A DNA stretch of 64,000 bases from an uncultured Spartobacteria bacterium (lineage in GTDB: Bacteria > Verrucomicrobiota > Verrucomicrobiia > Chthoniobacterales > Chthoniobacteraceae): positions 1-64,000 of the forward strand of contig CAIRYQ010000030.1 of assembly GCA_903882875.1 (NCBI GenBank). Direction: 5' to 3'. A model generated the notes under the pieces. It had not been told where the DNA came from, did no database searches, and saw only the letters and a list, made by a program, of their open reading frames with translations. Shown piece after piece: positions 51,801 through 60,245 of the stretch (position 1 is the stretch's first letter; each line of letters opens with the position of its first letter). Position numbers and translations under genes: made by a program.

Positions 51801-52340
51801 GACTGGCCGCGCATTCCGCTGCCGGAGGACGTGAAGACCCTGCGCGCCGGGGCCGCTCTCGGGCGGCAGGTCGCCGCGCTGCTCGATCCCGAGTCCGAAG
51901 TGCCCGGCGTGACGGACAAGAAAATCCACGCCGAACTGCGCGACCTCGCTGCGATCACTGTCTCACCCGACGGGAAATCGCCCGATCTCTCCGTCGCCGC
52001 GCGCTGGGGCCACGCCGGGCAGGGCGGCGTGGTGATGCCCGGCCCCGGCGACGTGCGCGCAGGCACGCGCGGCGCGGGCTTTGTGGATATCCACCTGAAC
52101 GCCACCACGCGCTGGAAGGACGTGCCCGCCGATGTGTGGGCCTACACGCTCGGCGGCTACCAGGTGCTCAAGAAATGGCTCAGCTACCGCGAGGCCGCCC
52201 TGCTCGGCCGCGCGCTCACCGCCGACGAGGCGCTCGAATTCACCAAGCACGTCCGCCGCATCGCCGCGCTGCTCGCGCTGCACCCGCAGCTCGACGCCCA
52301 TTACGCCGCGACGACCGCCTCCGCACACACCGGATCGTAA
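48879..52340 (+). CDS. Single-chain restriction-modification enzyme (nuclease-N6-adenine methyltransferase)
   Basis: The ATG at 48879 (MTPVESYLADLL) gives 1153 residues. An N-terminal PD-(D/E)XK-like nuclease is seen: Pro57-Asp58 (LPDGGFF) and Glu87-Val-Lys89 (VLEVKPPDHD). The helical connector runs to about 330. The N6-adenine MTase part has VWYTPPEIVKYM, motif I DPCCGTG (381-387) and motif IV NPPY (505-508). The C-terminal 650 residues hold the target-recognition part. No helicase motifs are seen, so a Type IIG or ISP-like layout fits better than Type I. Composition drops to about 55% GC within about 51140-51590 (residues about 754-904). It is a stand-alone defence gene. Confidence 0.88.
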   Translation: MTPVESYLADLLAARGAGTAETSGYPALANLLNEVGGALKPKITAVIHPANSGAGLPDGGFFSAKELRKRPDETSLFELKPERGVLEVKPPDHDLGTLAQSAQVRNYLDHYGQILLTNYRSFALWTWEGGKPVAGENFHLAENEGAFWDIARHARDHRLLGERLLEYLRRVLLNRARLASPQDLAAYLASYAREARARVEGAPADTLAPVAEALGTALGIRFEGEKGAHFFRSTLIQTLFYGIFSAWVLWNEGNPKPGDRFRWREAAYHLGLPVLRTLFHQLAHPQQLRALGLEEVLDWTESTLARVERSAFFARFRLGEAVQYFYEPFLAEFDPGLRKQFGVWYTPPEIVKYMVARVDRALVENFGIADGLASSKVIVLDPCCGTGAYLVETLRVIHERMKEQVGESLAGVFAKEAAQKRLFGFELLPAPYIIAHLQLDLLLQRLNGALDHAKGERAGVFLTNALTGWVPPEEPKTLLFPELAAERDAADRVKRDAEILVILGNPPYDGFAGISVEEERSLSEAYRTTKAAPKPQSQGLNDLYVRFFRMAERRIVEGAPQTDDPAMRPPAPGRHGIVCYISNYSWLDGLSHPGMRERFLDVFDRVTVDCLNGDKYKTGKRTPDGQPDPSVFSTEHNREGIQVGTAIAMLERWPRPEENLAPPPPLPKQRALDLQPKKTATKTKPPKPHAADVKFHHWWGKEKRAELLGSLDTKTSYEKLKPALPLGLPFVPLAVRREFAKWPLLVELLGEFFPGVQTKQDNLLTDISRERLEARMKLYFDPKIGDRELAERVPNSMDGTTACNAKETRAYLVQRGFLPKFIVRYAFRPFDVRWLYWEPETKLLGRKVPEYFPHAKDANWTLVSQSKPRREWSPPLLIRQLGCLDLFDRSASCFPALLYPNDTTSSVVRETPDLFAADAGGGFGGDGKPVPNLTPFARDYLAKLGAKPEDLFFHIVAILHAPAYRTENAGALRQDWPRIPLPEDVKTLRAGAALGRQVAALLDPESEVPGVTDKKIHAELRDLAAITVSPDGKSPDLSVAARWGHAGQGGVVMPGPGDVRAGTRGAGFVDIHLNATTRWKDVPADVWAYTLGGYQVLKKWLSYREAALLGRALTADEALEFTKHVRRIAALLALHPQLDAHYAATTASAHTGS

Positions 52341-52411
52341 GCGACCCATCGGAAGCCGCGCAGGGCAGCCCGGTTCCCAAGTGCGCGGCACAAGAATCCC
52401 GGCAAGCATGG

Positions 52412-52680
52412 CCGAGTCATCAAAATCGCACTGGCGAGCAGGGAAGCTTCCGGGTGGAGCACGCGACTCGCGTGCGGTTTCCGGCGACCCGCCGGAAACA
52501 CTTCGCAACGGATGGGCAAACACGCAGGATCGCCAAATCGGTGTGCGCTCAAATCTGAGCGCCGCTCACGCACACACGCGCCTCGGGTGTCTGCGGCGAG
52601 TCGCCGCAGACGGCACGCGAGTCGCGTGCTCCACCCGGGACCTTGCCTGCTTGCCAGCATCATGATTTTGATGCGTCAGC
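52412..52680. repeat. Long composite inverted repeat with internal hairpins (MITE/BIME-like)
   Basis: A perfect 24-bp inverted repeat at 52452-52475 and 52613-52636 (core AGCACGCGACTCGCGTGC) is flanked by further imperfect arms that share a TCATCAAAATC/GATTTTGATG block. Inside each arm sits a separate hairpin: GTTTCCGGC...GCCGGAAAC at 52477-52499, and GTCTGCGGCG...CGCCGCAGAC at 52589-52611. The 505-bp gap between the nuclease-methyltransferase and the Tudor-like gene holds nothing else. No transposase is present. Confidence 0.85.
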
Positions 52681-52845
52681 CCTGCCCCGGAACTGGAGTT
52701 GAAAAGGTGAGCGGCCGCGCACAGCCTGAACGCGCAGTAGCCATGAAAGGAAGCCCCTCCACTTTTCACACGCTGACATTTCCGCGCGCGGTGCCGTGCC
52801 ATTTTTCCGAGTGAGTCATCCGAAAAATCAAACCCAACCCAATCC

Positions 52846-53589
52846 ATGAAACTGCTCAACATCCTCGCGGCGCTCTGCCTCGCCGCATTCACCGCCGCAT
52901 CCGCCGCCGACGCAAATCCCGGGGATCGGGTCGCCGCGAAATTCACCGACGGCACCTGGTACCTCGCGACCGCGACCGCCGCGCGCGGCGCGGAATTCGA
53001 CGTGCTCTACGACGACGGCGACAAGGCCACCGTGCCCGCCGCGGACGTGATCCCGATTCCGCGCGGCACGGTGTTCAAGACGGGCGACATCGTGCTCGCG
53101 CCGTGGAGGACCGCGCAGATGTTTCCCGGCACCGTCACGGCGACCACGCGCTTCACGGTGACGGTGAAGTGGGACGACGGCGACGAACCGCTGGAGGTCG
53201 CGAACGATCGCGTCCTGATCATGAAGGCCGGATTCGCCGCGCAGGCCGCGCCCGCCGCGGCACTCGCCGCCGGCACGGGCGTCGCGGCGAAGTGGGGCGC
53301 CGACGGATTGTTCTACATCGGGACGATCACGGGTATCACCGACACGGGGAAATACCGCGTGGAATACGGCGACGGCGACAAGGGCAACGTGGCCGCGGCG
53401 GACGTGGTGCCGGTGAATGCGGCCCGCGAGATCGCCATCGGCGCACATGTGCTCGCGTGCTGGCGCGGCGCGCAGATGTTTCCCGGCACCGTCACCGCGC
53501 GCAACGGGAACAGCTACACGGTGAAATGGGACGACGGCGACACGCCGCTGGAAGTCCCGCGCGAAAAGATCGCGCCGCTCGCGCGCTGA
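52846..53589 (+). CDS. Secreted Tudor-like (SH3-barrel) repeat protein
   Basis: This 247-residue protein has a signal peptide (MKLLNILAALCLAAFTAASA). Four SH3-like beta domains follow in an A-B-A-B order. Type A has VAAKF/KW...Y...DGD (VAAKFTDGTWYLAT; VAAKWGADGLFYIG), and type B has VLAxWRxAQMFPGTVTA. Each ends with a strand carrying DDGD or YGDGD. The fold matches the Tudor/agenet-like domains of chromatin proteins, which bind methylated Lys or Arg or nucleic acid, yet here it is exported. Ligand unknown. Confidence 0.8.
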   Translation: MKLLNILAALCLAAFTAASAADANPGDRVAAKFTDGTWYLATATAARGAEFDVLYDDGDKATVPAADVIPIPRGTVFKTGDIVLAPWRTAQMFPGTVTATTRFTVTVKWDDGDEPLEVANDRVLIMKAGFAAQAAPAAALAAGTGVAAKWGADGLFYIGTITGITDTGKYRVEYGDGDKGNVAAADVVPVNAAREIAIGAHVLACWRGAQMFPGTVTARNGNSYTVKWDDGDTPLEVPREKIAPLAR

Positions 53590-53627
53590 ACTCCCAGTCT
53601 GCCGCACATGCCACACGCCGCAAGCCG

Positions 53628-53972
53628 ATGAACTGGCAGCCATTTGAAAACTGGTGGGCCGCACAGGGCCTCACGATCCGGCGGGCGCTGGCCGCGCTGC
53701 TCGCGCTCGTGTGCGCGGGATGCGCGTTCCTTTTCCTCTCCTGCGATCTGCAAACCGAACACTCGGCTGCGCTCGACCGCACGGGCTTCACGATGGGAAA
53801 ACCCGACGCGTGGCTGGTCTGGCGCAAGACCGTCAGGCACAGCCCGGAGAATGCCGGCTTCACGCGCGAGCATGGCCTCCGCGTGTTCACGCTCTCGTTC
53901 GGCGCGGGCGCGCTCGCATACGGGTGCGCGGTGATGCTCGTGCGAATCGCACGGCTGCGCCGCAGGGCGTGA
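53628..53972 (+). CDS. Small membrane protein with two TM segments
   Basis: The ATG at 53628 (MNWQPFENWWAAQGL) gives 114 residues. The first TM region is at about 20-40 (ALAALLALVCAGCAFLFLSC) and the second at about 88-105 (FTLSFGAGALAYGCAVMLV). The short loop carries the region between. No family is recognised. It follows the Tudor-like gene by about 38 bp and is convergent with the TlpA gene. Confidence 0.55.
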   Translation: MNWQPFENWWAAQGLTIRRALAALLALVCAGCAFLFLSCDLQTEHSAALDRTGFTMGKPDAWLVWRKTVRHSPENAGFTREHGLRVFTLSFGAGALAYGCAVMLVRIARLRRRA

Positions 53973-53980
53973 CCGCGCTC

Positions 53981-54478
53981 CTACTTCGCGAGCAGCTTCG
54001 CGACTTTCCCCTCGAGGTTCTCGCGCGCGTTCGTGTCCGCGAGGTTGCCGTCCTTGTCCACGAGCCACATCGCCGGGATTCCGCGGATGCCGTATTTCGA
54101 GCTGATGAGGTTGCCCCAGCCCTTGCCGTCGAAATACTGCGGCCATGCCATGCCCTGCGACTTCGTGAATTCCTGGAGCCGCCCGAGATCCTGATCGAGG
54201 CTGATGCCGACGACCTCGAAGCCCTTCGCGTGGTATCGGTCGTACGCGGCCTTCACATGCGGAATCTCGCCGACGCACGGCCCGCACCACGTCGCCCAGA
54301 AATCCACAAGCACGACCTTGCCCTGCATCTTCGAGAGATCCACATGGCGTCCGTCCACGGCCTGGAATTTGATGTCGAGCGGCTTGCCCGTGGCGGCGTC
54401 GCCGTTGTGCGAACACGCGGGCAGGGCGAGGAGTGCGGCAGCGATGGTCGCGAGGAAAAATATGCGGGGCTGGTGCAT
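53981..54478 (-). CDS. TlpA/ResA-like thiol:disulfide oxidoreductase (lipoprotein)
   Basis: The ATG at 54478 (MHQPRIFFLATIAAALLALPAC) gives 165 residues with a lipobox at the Cys of LPAC. The mature domain starts IKFQAVDGRHVDLSKMQGKVVLVDFWATWCGPC, with the thioredoxin active site Cys-Gly-Pro-Cys, and continues to GIRGIPAMWLVDKDG (cis-Pro). It reduces disulfides in the periplasm, for example for cytochrome c maturation. It stands alone. Confidence 0.93.
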   Translation of the reverse strand: MHQPRIFFLATIAAALLALPACSHNGDAATGKPLDIKFQAVDGRHVDLSKMQGKVVLVDFWATWCGPCVGEIPHVKAAYDRYHAKGFEVVGISLDQDLGRLQEFTKSQGMAWPQYFDGKGWGNLISSKYGIRGIPAMWLVDKDGNLADTNARENLEGKVAKLLAK

Positions 54479-54778
54479 GGCGTGGGCGTGCGGCGGAATC
54501 GTGGCAATGGTGTGCCGCAGCTCATCCGCAGGAATAATGCCGACCGGCTCGCGGACGCACCTCTTTTCCCGTCCCGGCCCGCCGGCTCCGTTTCCACGCC
54601 TGCGAAGACAGATGAATGCGACGCTCCCGCAGCGGCGGCAAGTCGGTCCACCCGCCCCACGCAAGCCGCCGGACCAGGGCTCGCACCCCGCTCGCATGGT
54701 GGAGACGTGAGCTATTTGTAATGACCAAGGAATTGCACCGGGAGGTGTGAAACGATTGAATCCCGTCACGCCATCAAC

Positions 54779-55129
54779 ATGAAAACGCTGCTCATCACCG
54801 CCATTGCCGCCATTTTCACCCTCTCGCTGCTCCCGACGGAGGCGGACGCAAGAGGCATCAGATTGCCGAGGCCCAAGCCGACTCCCGAGCCGGAAAAGAT
54901 CAACGCCTCCGGGTCGAAAATCGCGAAGGTCAGCGGCGACTCGGTCACGATTGAGTATTCAAAGACGAGCACGACCTACAAGGTGACGAACGAGACCCAG
55001 ATCACGGTGGACGGCAAGCGCGTCGGCTCTGCGGATCTGAAGCCCGGCATGCATGCCGAGATCACCGCAAGCACCCTCACGCCTTCCCTGCTGCTCTCCA
55101 TCCAGGCGACGACGCCGAAGAAGAGCTAG
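54779..55129 (+). CDS. Small exported DUF5666-like protein (second copy)
   Basis: This 116-residue protein has a signal peptide (MKTLLITAIAAIFTLSLLPTEADA) and a Pro-rich start (RGIRLPRPKPTPEP). The domain KIAKVSGDSVTIEYSKTSTTYKVTNETQITVDG and then DLKPGMHAEITA is the DUF5666 pattern. It is similar in layout to the 3266 protein. No neighbour suggests a partner. Confidence 0.7.
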   Translation: MKTLLITAIAAIFTLSLLPTEADARGIRLPRPKPTPEPEKINASGSKIAKVSGDSVTIEYSKTSTTYKVTNETQITVDGKRVGSADLKPGMHAEITASTLTPSLLLSIQATTPKKS

Positions 55130-55261
55130 GCGGAGAAATCCCGCCGTGCGCGGACGGACGCGGTGCCTGCATCCGGGCAATGAGGGCGGGTGTAATTCCC
55201 TGGTAGCTGCCGACGGCAGGAGGCGGGCGCGCTGAAATTACGCAGCGGGAAAATCAGCCCG

Positions 55262-55978
55262 CTACGGGGCGCTCGGCACTGCAAGCGTCTTCCTCGTCCC
55301 GTCGGGCACTTCGATCATTACTTTGTATGGCTCGATCGCGATCACCTTGTACGTCGTGTCGTGCTTGGGTGGCAGGGTGAATGTATGATCGAGTTGCGTT
55401 GTGAAATCGGGTGTGGGCTGCCCTCCGGGTTGCACCCATTTGCAGTGGAAGATGGCGTAAGACTTCCCTGTGATCTTCCGTTGGCGAGTTAGCACGATCC
55501 TTTCGCCGGTTTCCTTGTTGATGACGGTCACCTCGGAGACATCCTTCTTTTTTCCGTCCGCACCGGTGACTTCCTTATACTCGAAGGAATCAACCTTGAA
55601 CTTTGTGCCCGGAAGATCCGCGCCGACCGGCAGGCAGATATTCGAGACAAGCCCGTTTGTCACCTTGCCGAACATGAGCATCGTATCTGAGGGTTGTTTC
55701 GCATCGCGCGGCACATAGAGACCGTCGAATTCGAGTGGAAACCGATAGGGAACCAAAACGACCTTCACCAGTTCGAGCGCATCGAGCCCTGAAGGAGCGG
55801 GCTCTTGCTTCCCGGAGAGCGCACGCATTTCCTTCCCTGTGGCATCGTCGCCTTGGGGCCATCGGCTTCTCGTTTGCCAACGAACGAAAACAACCACGCA
55901 AACCAACGCGACGACGCCCGCGACGATGCTCCACAGCAGTGCGGTCTTCCTCGGGGAACGGCGGTCGCTGGGAGGCAT
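55262..55978 (-). CDS. Amuc_1099-like pilus-system membrane protein
   Basis: The ATG at 55978 (MPPSDRRSPRKTAL) gives 238 residues. One TM helix is seen at about 14-32 (LLWSIVAGVVALVCVVVFV). The periplasmic part has SEVTVINKETGERIVLTRQRKITGKSYAIF, then THTFTLP-like and YKVIAIEPYKVMIEVPDG. The block 'NKETGE-x-(V/I)-x-L-(V/T)' followed by a Ser/Tyr loop is what I recall from the verrucomicrobial Amuc_1099 family, which is encoded with type IV pilus-like genes. No other pilus genes are in the window. A second 21-bp array lies between this gene and the sulfatase. Confidence 0.6.
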   Translation of the reverse strand: MPPSDRRSPRKTALLWSIVAGVVALVCVVVFVRWQTRSRWPQGDDATGKEMRALSGKQEPAPSGLDALELVKVVLVPYRFPLEFDGLYVPRDAKQPSDTMLMFGKVTNGLVSNICLPVGADLPGTKFKVDSFEYKEVTGADGKKKDVSEVTVINKETGERIVLTRQRKITGKSYAIFHCKWVQPGGQPTPDFTTQLDHTFTLPPKHDTTYKVIAIEPYKVMIEVPDGTRKTLAVPSAP

Positions 55979-56047
55979 GGCTTCGGAAGTGGAGCGCGTT
56001 TGCCCAGCACTGGCAAGGCGGGAGGGACCGGGAACTGCCAACTTTCG

Positions 56048-56194
56048 GCATCGGGCGAGGAAAACTGGCCGTTTTCTGTGGAAAATTGGCGTTTATTAAT
56101 CCAAGCGGGATACTCGGTCACGGCAGACGAGTACTCAGTCACGGCAGACGAGTACTCGGATATGGCAGACGAGTACTCGGGCGTAGAGGAGTGG
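56048..56194. repeat. Second 21-bp tandem array
   Basis: Seven 21-bp units can be aligned. Four are strong: at 56111, 56132, 56153 and 56174, each starting TACTC and three containing GGCAGACGAG, so GAGTACTC palindromes span the joints. Three weaker units (56048, 56069, 56090) share a GGAAAA(C/T)TGG tail. The frame is open and spells heptapeptides such as TADEYSV; I take it as non-coding. Unit sequence is unrelated to the first array at 13094, but period and palindromic joints are the same. Confidence 0.8.
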
Positions 56195-56364
56195 CAGTGC
56201 TTTTCCGGGCCCGTTTAGTCGTTTGACAGGATGGAGGCCGACAGGGGCCGGAGAAGACCCCGCTTTCGAAGTGCCCTTTGCGCCCTTCGTGATTCCTCCT
56301 CCCGCCCTTTCCCCCAATGACCCGGCTCGACGGCGGGTTGTCCCGCGACAACACTCCCGCCGCC

Positions 56365-57864
56365 ATGACTCCCTTCCCCTTCCTCCGCACCGTCCTCCTT
56401 TTCCTGCTCACCGCAAGCGCCGCATTTTCCGCGGACCCCGCAGCGTCTGCTGCGACGAACCCGCGCAAGCCGAACTTCATCATCATCCTCGCCGACGACC
56501 TCGGCTATGGCGACCTCGGGTGCTACGGGCATCCGAGCATCCGCACGCCGAACCTCGACCGCATGGCGGCGGAGGGCGTGCGCTTCACGGATTTCTACGT
56601 CGCGGCGGAAGTCTGCACGCCGAGCCGCGCGGCGCTGCTCACCGGGCGCTATCCGATCCGGAGCGGGATGGCGCACAACCAGTTCCGCGTGCTGCGGCGC
56701 GAGTCGGTCGGCCATTTGCCGGATGATGAAATCACCATCGCCTCGCTGCTGAAGAAGCAGGGCTATTGGACGGGCGCGGTGGGAAAATGGCATCTCGGCA
56801 ACTGGATGAACAATCCGGCGGGGCACCCGATGAAGCACGGCTTCGACTCCTACTTCGGCCTCCCGCACTCGAACGACATGAACCGCGTGGCCGGCGGGCC
56901 GAAGGGCGAGGACAACAGCCTGGACCCGGACCCGAAGTGGTGGCAGGCGCCGCTCTTCGACGGCGAGCAGCTCATCGAGCAGCCCACCGACCAGACACAG
57001 CTCACGCGGCGCTACACGGAGAAGGCGGTGGAGTTCATCAAGCGGCACGCGGGCGAGCCGTGCGATCCGTTCTTCCTCTACTTCGCGTCCACCTTCCCGC
57101 ACACGCCGCTCTTCGCGTCGGAGAAATTCAAGGACAAGACGCCGCGCGGACGCTACGGCGATGTCGTCGAGGAACTCGACTGGGCCGTGGGCCAGATCCT
57201 CGACACGCTGCGCAGCGAGGGGCTGGACAAGAACACGTTCGTCTTCTTCACGAGCGACAACGGCCCGTGGCTCATCCGCGGCCTCGCGGGCGGCAGCGCC
57301 GGGCTGCTGCGCGACGGCAAGGGCAGCACTTGGGAAGGCGGGATGCGCGAGCCGGGCATCGCATGGTGGCCGGGGAAAATCCCAGCCGGGAAAGTCTGCC
57401 ACGAAATCGCGACGACGATGGATCTGCTGCCGACCATCGCGCGCTTTGCCGGGACGGAACCGCCGCAGGATCGCGAAATGGACGGCGTGGACATAGGGCC
57501 GCTGCTCAAGAATCCGGAAATCAGGGAAGAAGCGGTTGAGTTTGATGAATCGAAAAAACCAAAGGCGGTGCTCCGCCCGGTCGTGGATCGCAAAGTCTTC
57601 TGCTACTACCGCGGCACGGAGCTGTTCGCCGCGCGGCTCGGGCCGTGGAAGGCGCACTTCATCACGCAGGCCGCCTACGGCCAGCCCAAGGCCGAACCGC
57701 ACGACCCGCCGCTGCTCTTCAATCTCGAAGCCGACCCCGGCGAATCGTTCGAGTGTGCCGCCGACCACCCCGACGTGATCGCGCAAATCAAGGCCGCCGT
57801 GGAAAAGCACCGCGCGACGGTGAAGCCGGTGAAGAACCAGCTCGTCGAGACGGTGGCGAAGTAG
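56365..57864 (+). CDS. Secreted arylsulfatase (type I formylglycine sulfatase)
   Basis: The ATG at 56365 ([23 protein letters not shown]) gives 499 residues with a signal peptide. [20 protein letters not shown] carries the metal-site Asp pair. [16 protein letters not shown] carries the formylglycine Cys-x-Pro-x-Arg motif, and [11 protein letters not shown] and [11 protein letters not shown] the other catalytic blocks. It would hydrolyse sulfate esters of polysaccharides after maturation by a formylglycine-generating enzyme. The only FGE-like domain in this window is the fused one at 42147. The PepSY gene follows 63 bp later. Confidence 0.94.
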   Translation: MTPFPFLRTVLLFLLTASAAFSADPAASAATNPRKPNFIIILADDLGYGDLGCYGHPSIRTPNLDRMAAEGVRFTDFYVAAEVCTPSRAALLTGRYPIRSGMAHNQFRVLRRESVGHLPDDEITIASLLKKQGYWTGAVGKWHLGNWMNNPAGHPMKHGFDSYFGLPHSNDMNRVAGGPKGEDNSLDPDPKWWQAPLFDGEQLIEQPTDQTQLTRRYTEKAVEFIKRHAGEPCDPFFLYFASTFPHTPLFASEKFKDKTPRGRYGDVVEELDWAVGQILDTLRSEGLDKNTFVFFTSDNGPWLIRGLAGGSAGLLRDGKGSTWEGGMREPGIAWWPGKIPAGKVCHEIATTMDLLPTIARFAGTEPPQDREMDGVDIGPLLKNPEIREEAVEFDESKKPKAVLRPVVDRKVFCYYRGTELFAARLGPWKAHFITQAAYGQPKAEPHDPPLLFNLEADPGESFECAADHPDVIAQIKAAVEKHRATVKPVKNQLVETVAK

Positions 57865-57927
57865 CGCTGTGCCGGGCCTGAAAAAAGATGGACATCGCGC
57901 GGCGGGCGGATGCTCTGTGCGCTCCCC

Positions 57928-59019
57928 ATGAATTTCCGCAAGCTCCTCCTCTTCCTCCACCTCACCGGCGGGCTGGTATCCGGCGTGTTCCTCATTTTCC
58001 TCGGCGGCAGCGGCGGGCTGCTGGTGTTTGAGGGCGAGATCGATCACTGGCTCAATGCGCGGCTCTCATGGGTGCAGCCCGAGGGCGCGCGCCTTTCGCT
58101 CGGCGAACTGAGCGACAAAGTCCTCGCGCGGCATCCGGGGAGCAAGGTGTCCGTGATCGTCCTGTCGAAAGACGATCGCATCGCGACAACCATTGCCCTG
58201 CGGCCGGCGGGGCCGGGAAAGTCGGTGAGCCTCCGGGTGAATCCGTACACAGGCGCGGAACTCGGTTCGACGGACACGGCGAACACGTTCATGGCCAAGG
58301 TGCATCAATTTCACACAAACCTGCTGCTCGGGCCGCCGGGCAAGCTCATCACGATGTGGGGCGCGATCTTCCTGCTCGGGCTTTCGGTGAGCGGGCTCAT
58401 TCTCTGGTGGCCGCGCAAGCTGTGGAAATTCGGCGGCGCGAAATCGGGCCGGGAAAGAAATTTCCAACTGCACAACGTCGCGGGCTTTTACTCCTGCGTC
58501 TTCATGTTCCTCTTCGCGGTGACGGGCATCGTGGTGCATTGGGACGATGAAGTGCGAAAGCTCATCAACAAAGCCACGCACGAGGAGGACGCGCCGATGC
58601 CCAGGGCCGTCACCGCGCCGAAGGATGCCGCACCGCAAGGACCGGATGCGCTGCTGGCCGCGGCGAACAAGGCCGTGCCCGGCGCGAGAGTGACGAGCAT
58701 CATGGGCATCGGCGGGAATGCCCCGGTGCGCGTCACGATGAAGTTCCCGGAAGATGGCACGCCCGCCGGCCGGACGAATCTCTACCTCGATCCCTTCACC
58801 GCCGATACGCTCTCGCTGCAAACTTCGCGCACCGCGCCGCTCGGCACGCGCATCGCAAAGCTCTGGAACCGCGAGATCCACACCGGCGACATCTTCGGCT
58901 GGCCGACGCGGATCATCGCGAGCATCGCGAGCTTCACGCTCCCGCTGCTGGTCGTCACCGGCGTGCTCATTTGGCTGGGGCGGATGCGGCGCAAGCGGCG
59001 GCAGGCGGCGGAAGCCTGA
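57928..59019 (+). CDS. PepSY-associated TM protein (COG3182-like)
   Basis: The inner ATG at 57928 (MNFRKLLLFLHLTGG) gives 363 residues. Four TM segments are seen: KLLLFLHLTGGLVSGVFLIFLGG, IFLLGLSVSGLILWW, FMFLFAVTGIVVHW and LPLLVVTGVLIWL. Two PepSY-type periplasmic loops separate them, and His residues flank the helices (HLTGG, HQFH, LHNV, EIHTGD), as in heme-linked members. These proteins are implicated in iron reduction or siderophore-related electron transfer. Likely in an operon with the sulfatase. No siderophore genes nearby. Confidence 0.85.
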   Translation: MNFRKLLLFLHLTGGLVSGVFLIFLGGSGGLLVFEGEIDHWLNARLSWVQPEGARLSLGELSDKVLARHPGSKVSVIVLSKDDRIATTIALRPAGPGKSVSLRVNPYTGAELGSTDTANTFMAKVHQFHTNLLLGPPGKLITMWGAIFLLGLSVSGLILWWPRKLWKFGGAKSGRERNFQLHNVAGFYSCVFMFLFAVTGIVVHWDDEVRKLINKATHEEDAPMPRAVTAPKDAAPQGPDALLAAANKAVPGARVTSIMGIGGNAPVRVTMKFPEDGTPAGRTNLYLDPFTADTLSLQTSRTAPLGTRIAKLWNREIHTGDIFGWPTRIIASIASFTLPLLVVTGVLIWLGRMRRKRRQAAEA

Positions 59020-59043
59020 ACCGCGATTGCACCAACGATTCGA

Positions 59044-60183
59044 CTACGCCTTCCACGCGGGCACTGCCCCGGCGATTTTCCACATCATGCGATCGAGCGC
59101 GAGGTCAATGCCCTCGGCGCGGGCATTTGCGAGCGCGGCCCAGCAGAGGCCGCGCGCGGTGCGGACGAGGATGGACGTGGTGCCGGGCAGGCTGCCGCCG
59201 TGCCACCAGTTCGGCACTTTGTTCACGGCCCAGCCGCAGGCGTAGCCGGGGTTCACGGTGCCGGGCGCGGCCATCGTTTTGATCGTGTCCGCGCGGAGGA
59301 TGTCCGGCGGATTCGGGAAGCCGTCCACGCGCATCGCGAACTCCACGAGATCACGCGCCGTCGCGATCCATCCGCCGTGCGAATCCATGCGCGCGACATT
59401 CATCGAGTAGGGATGCGCGCCGAGCAGCACGGAGAGATCGTGCGCATAATACGTGACTTCCATTTTCGCGCGTTCGGCGAGCGTGTTGCCCGCGATGCGC
59501 ATGGTGGTGACGCCGCATTTCGCGAGCACGTCGCGCCGCACGGCCTGCGCGTACGGGAGGCCGGTGAGCTTCTCGATGAGCCGGCCGAGGATGCAGTAGC
59601 CGAAATTGGAATACGCATACTTCGTCCCCGGCTTTTGCGTGAGCGGCTGGTTTTTGATCGTCCACTCGATGAGTTCGCGGTGGTTCATCGCGGGATGCCG
59701 GAACATCGGGTCCGTGCCGTCGTTCGTCCATCCGCCGCAGGTGTGCATGAGCAGATGATGCACGGTGATCTCCCGGACGCGCTCGGGAAGCGCCCTTCCG
59801 AAGTCGAATCCGAGCCTCCCCTTTTCGCCGAAGATCAAATCATCCAGCGCAAGCCCGCCCTGCTCGATGAGGGAGAAAACCGCGGCGGACGTGAAGGGCT
59901 TGCTCACGCTCGCAATGCGGAACAGGTGCTCGGGCGTCACCGGCACCTTCGTCTCGACATCCGCGACGCCGAAGCCCTCCGTGAGCACCATTTTCCCCTC
60001 CCGCGCAATCGCGACGGACAGGCCGGGAACCTTGAACCGCTCCATGAATTCGCGCGCGATCGTCGCGATGGCCTGCCGTTCGGACGGCTCCAGCGGGGGC
60101 GGAGCACCCAGCGACGGAGTGACGACTCCGGCAGCGCCAGCAAGCCCAAGCGTCCTCACGAATGCACGGCGACTCCGGTTCAT
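59044..60183 (-). CDS. Serine hydrolase, class C beta-lactamase/DD-peptidase-like, Tat substrate
   Basis: This 379-residue protein has a twin-arginine-like signal (NRSRRAFVRTLGLAGAAG). SVSKPF (Ser92, Lys95) is the S-x-x-K site, KYAYSNFGY the Tyr-x-Asn site, and WWHGGSLPG the third (K/H-x-G) box. The order matches class C beta-lactamases and esterase EstB-type enzymes. It acts in the periplasm, but whether on peptidoglycan, esters or beta-lactams cannot be decided from these motifs. Convergent with the PepSY gene. Confidence 0.9.
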   Translation of the reverse strand: MNRSRRAFVRTLGLAGAAGVVTPSLGAPPPLEPSERQAIATIAREFMERFKVPGLSVAIAREGKMVLTEGFGVADVETKVPVTPEHLFRIASVSKPFTSAAVFSLIEQGGLALDDLIFGEKGRLGFDFGRALPERVREITVHHLLMHTCGGWTNDGTDPMFRHPAMNHRELIEWTIKNQPLTQKPGTKYAYSNFGYCILGRLIEKLTGLPYAQAVRRDVLAKCGVTTMRIAGNTLAERAKMEVTYYAHDLSVLLGAHPYSMNVARMDSHGGWIATARDLVEFAMRVDGFPNPPDILRADTIKTMAAPGTVNPGYACGWAVNKVPNWWHGGSLPGTTSILVRTARGLCWAALANARAEGIDLALDRMMWKIAGAVPAWKA

Positions 60184-60245
60184 CCAATGAGAGGACTACG
60201 CGCAGTATTGCACGTCAAACCGGAAAGGACCGTCGCGCGTGCCGC

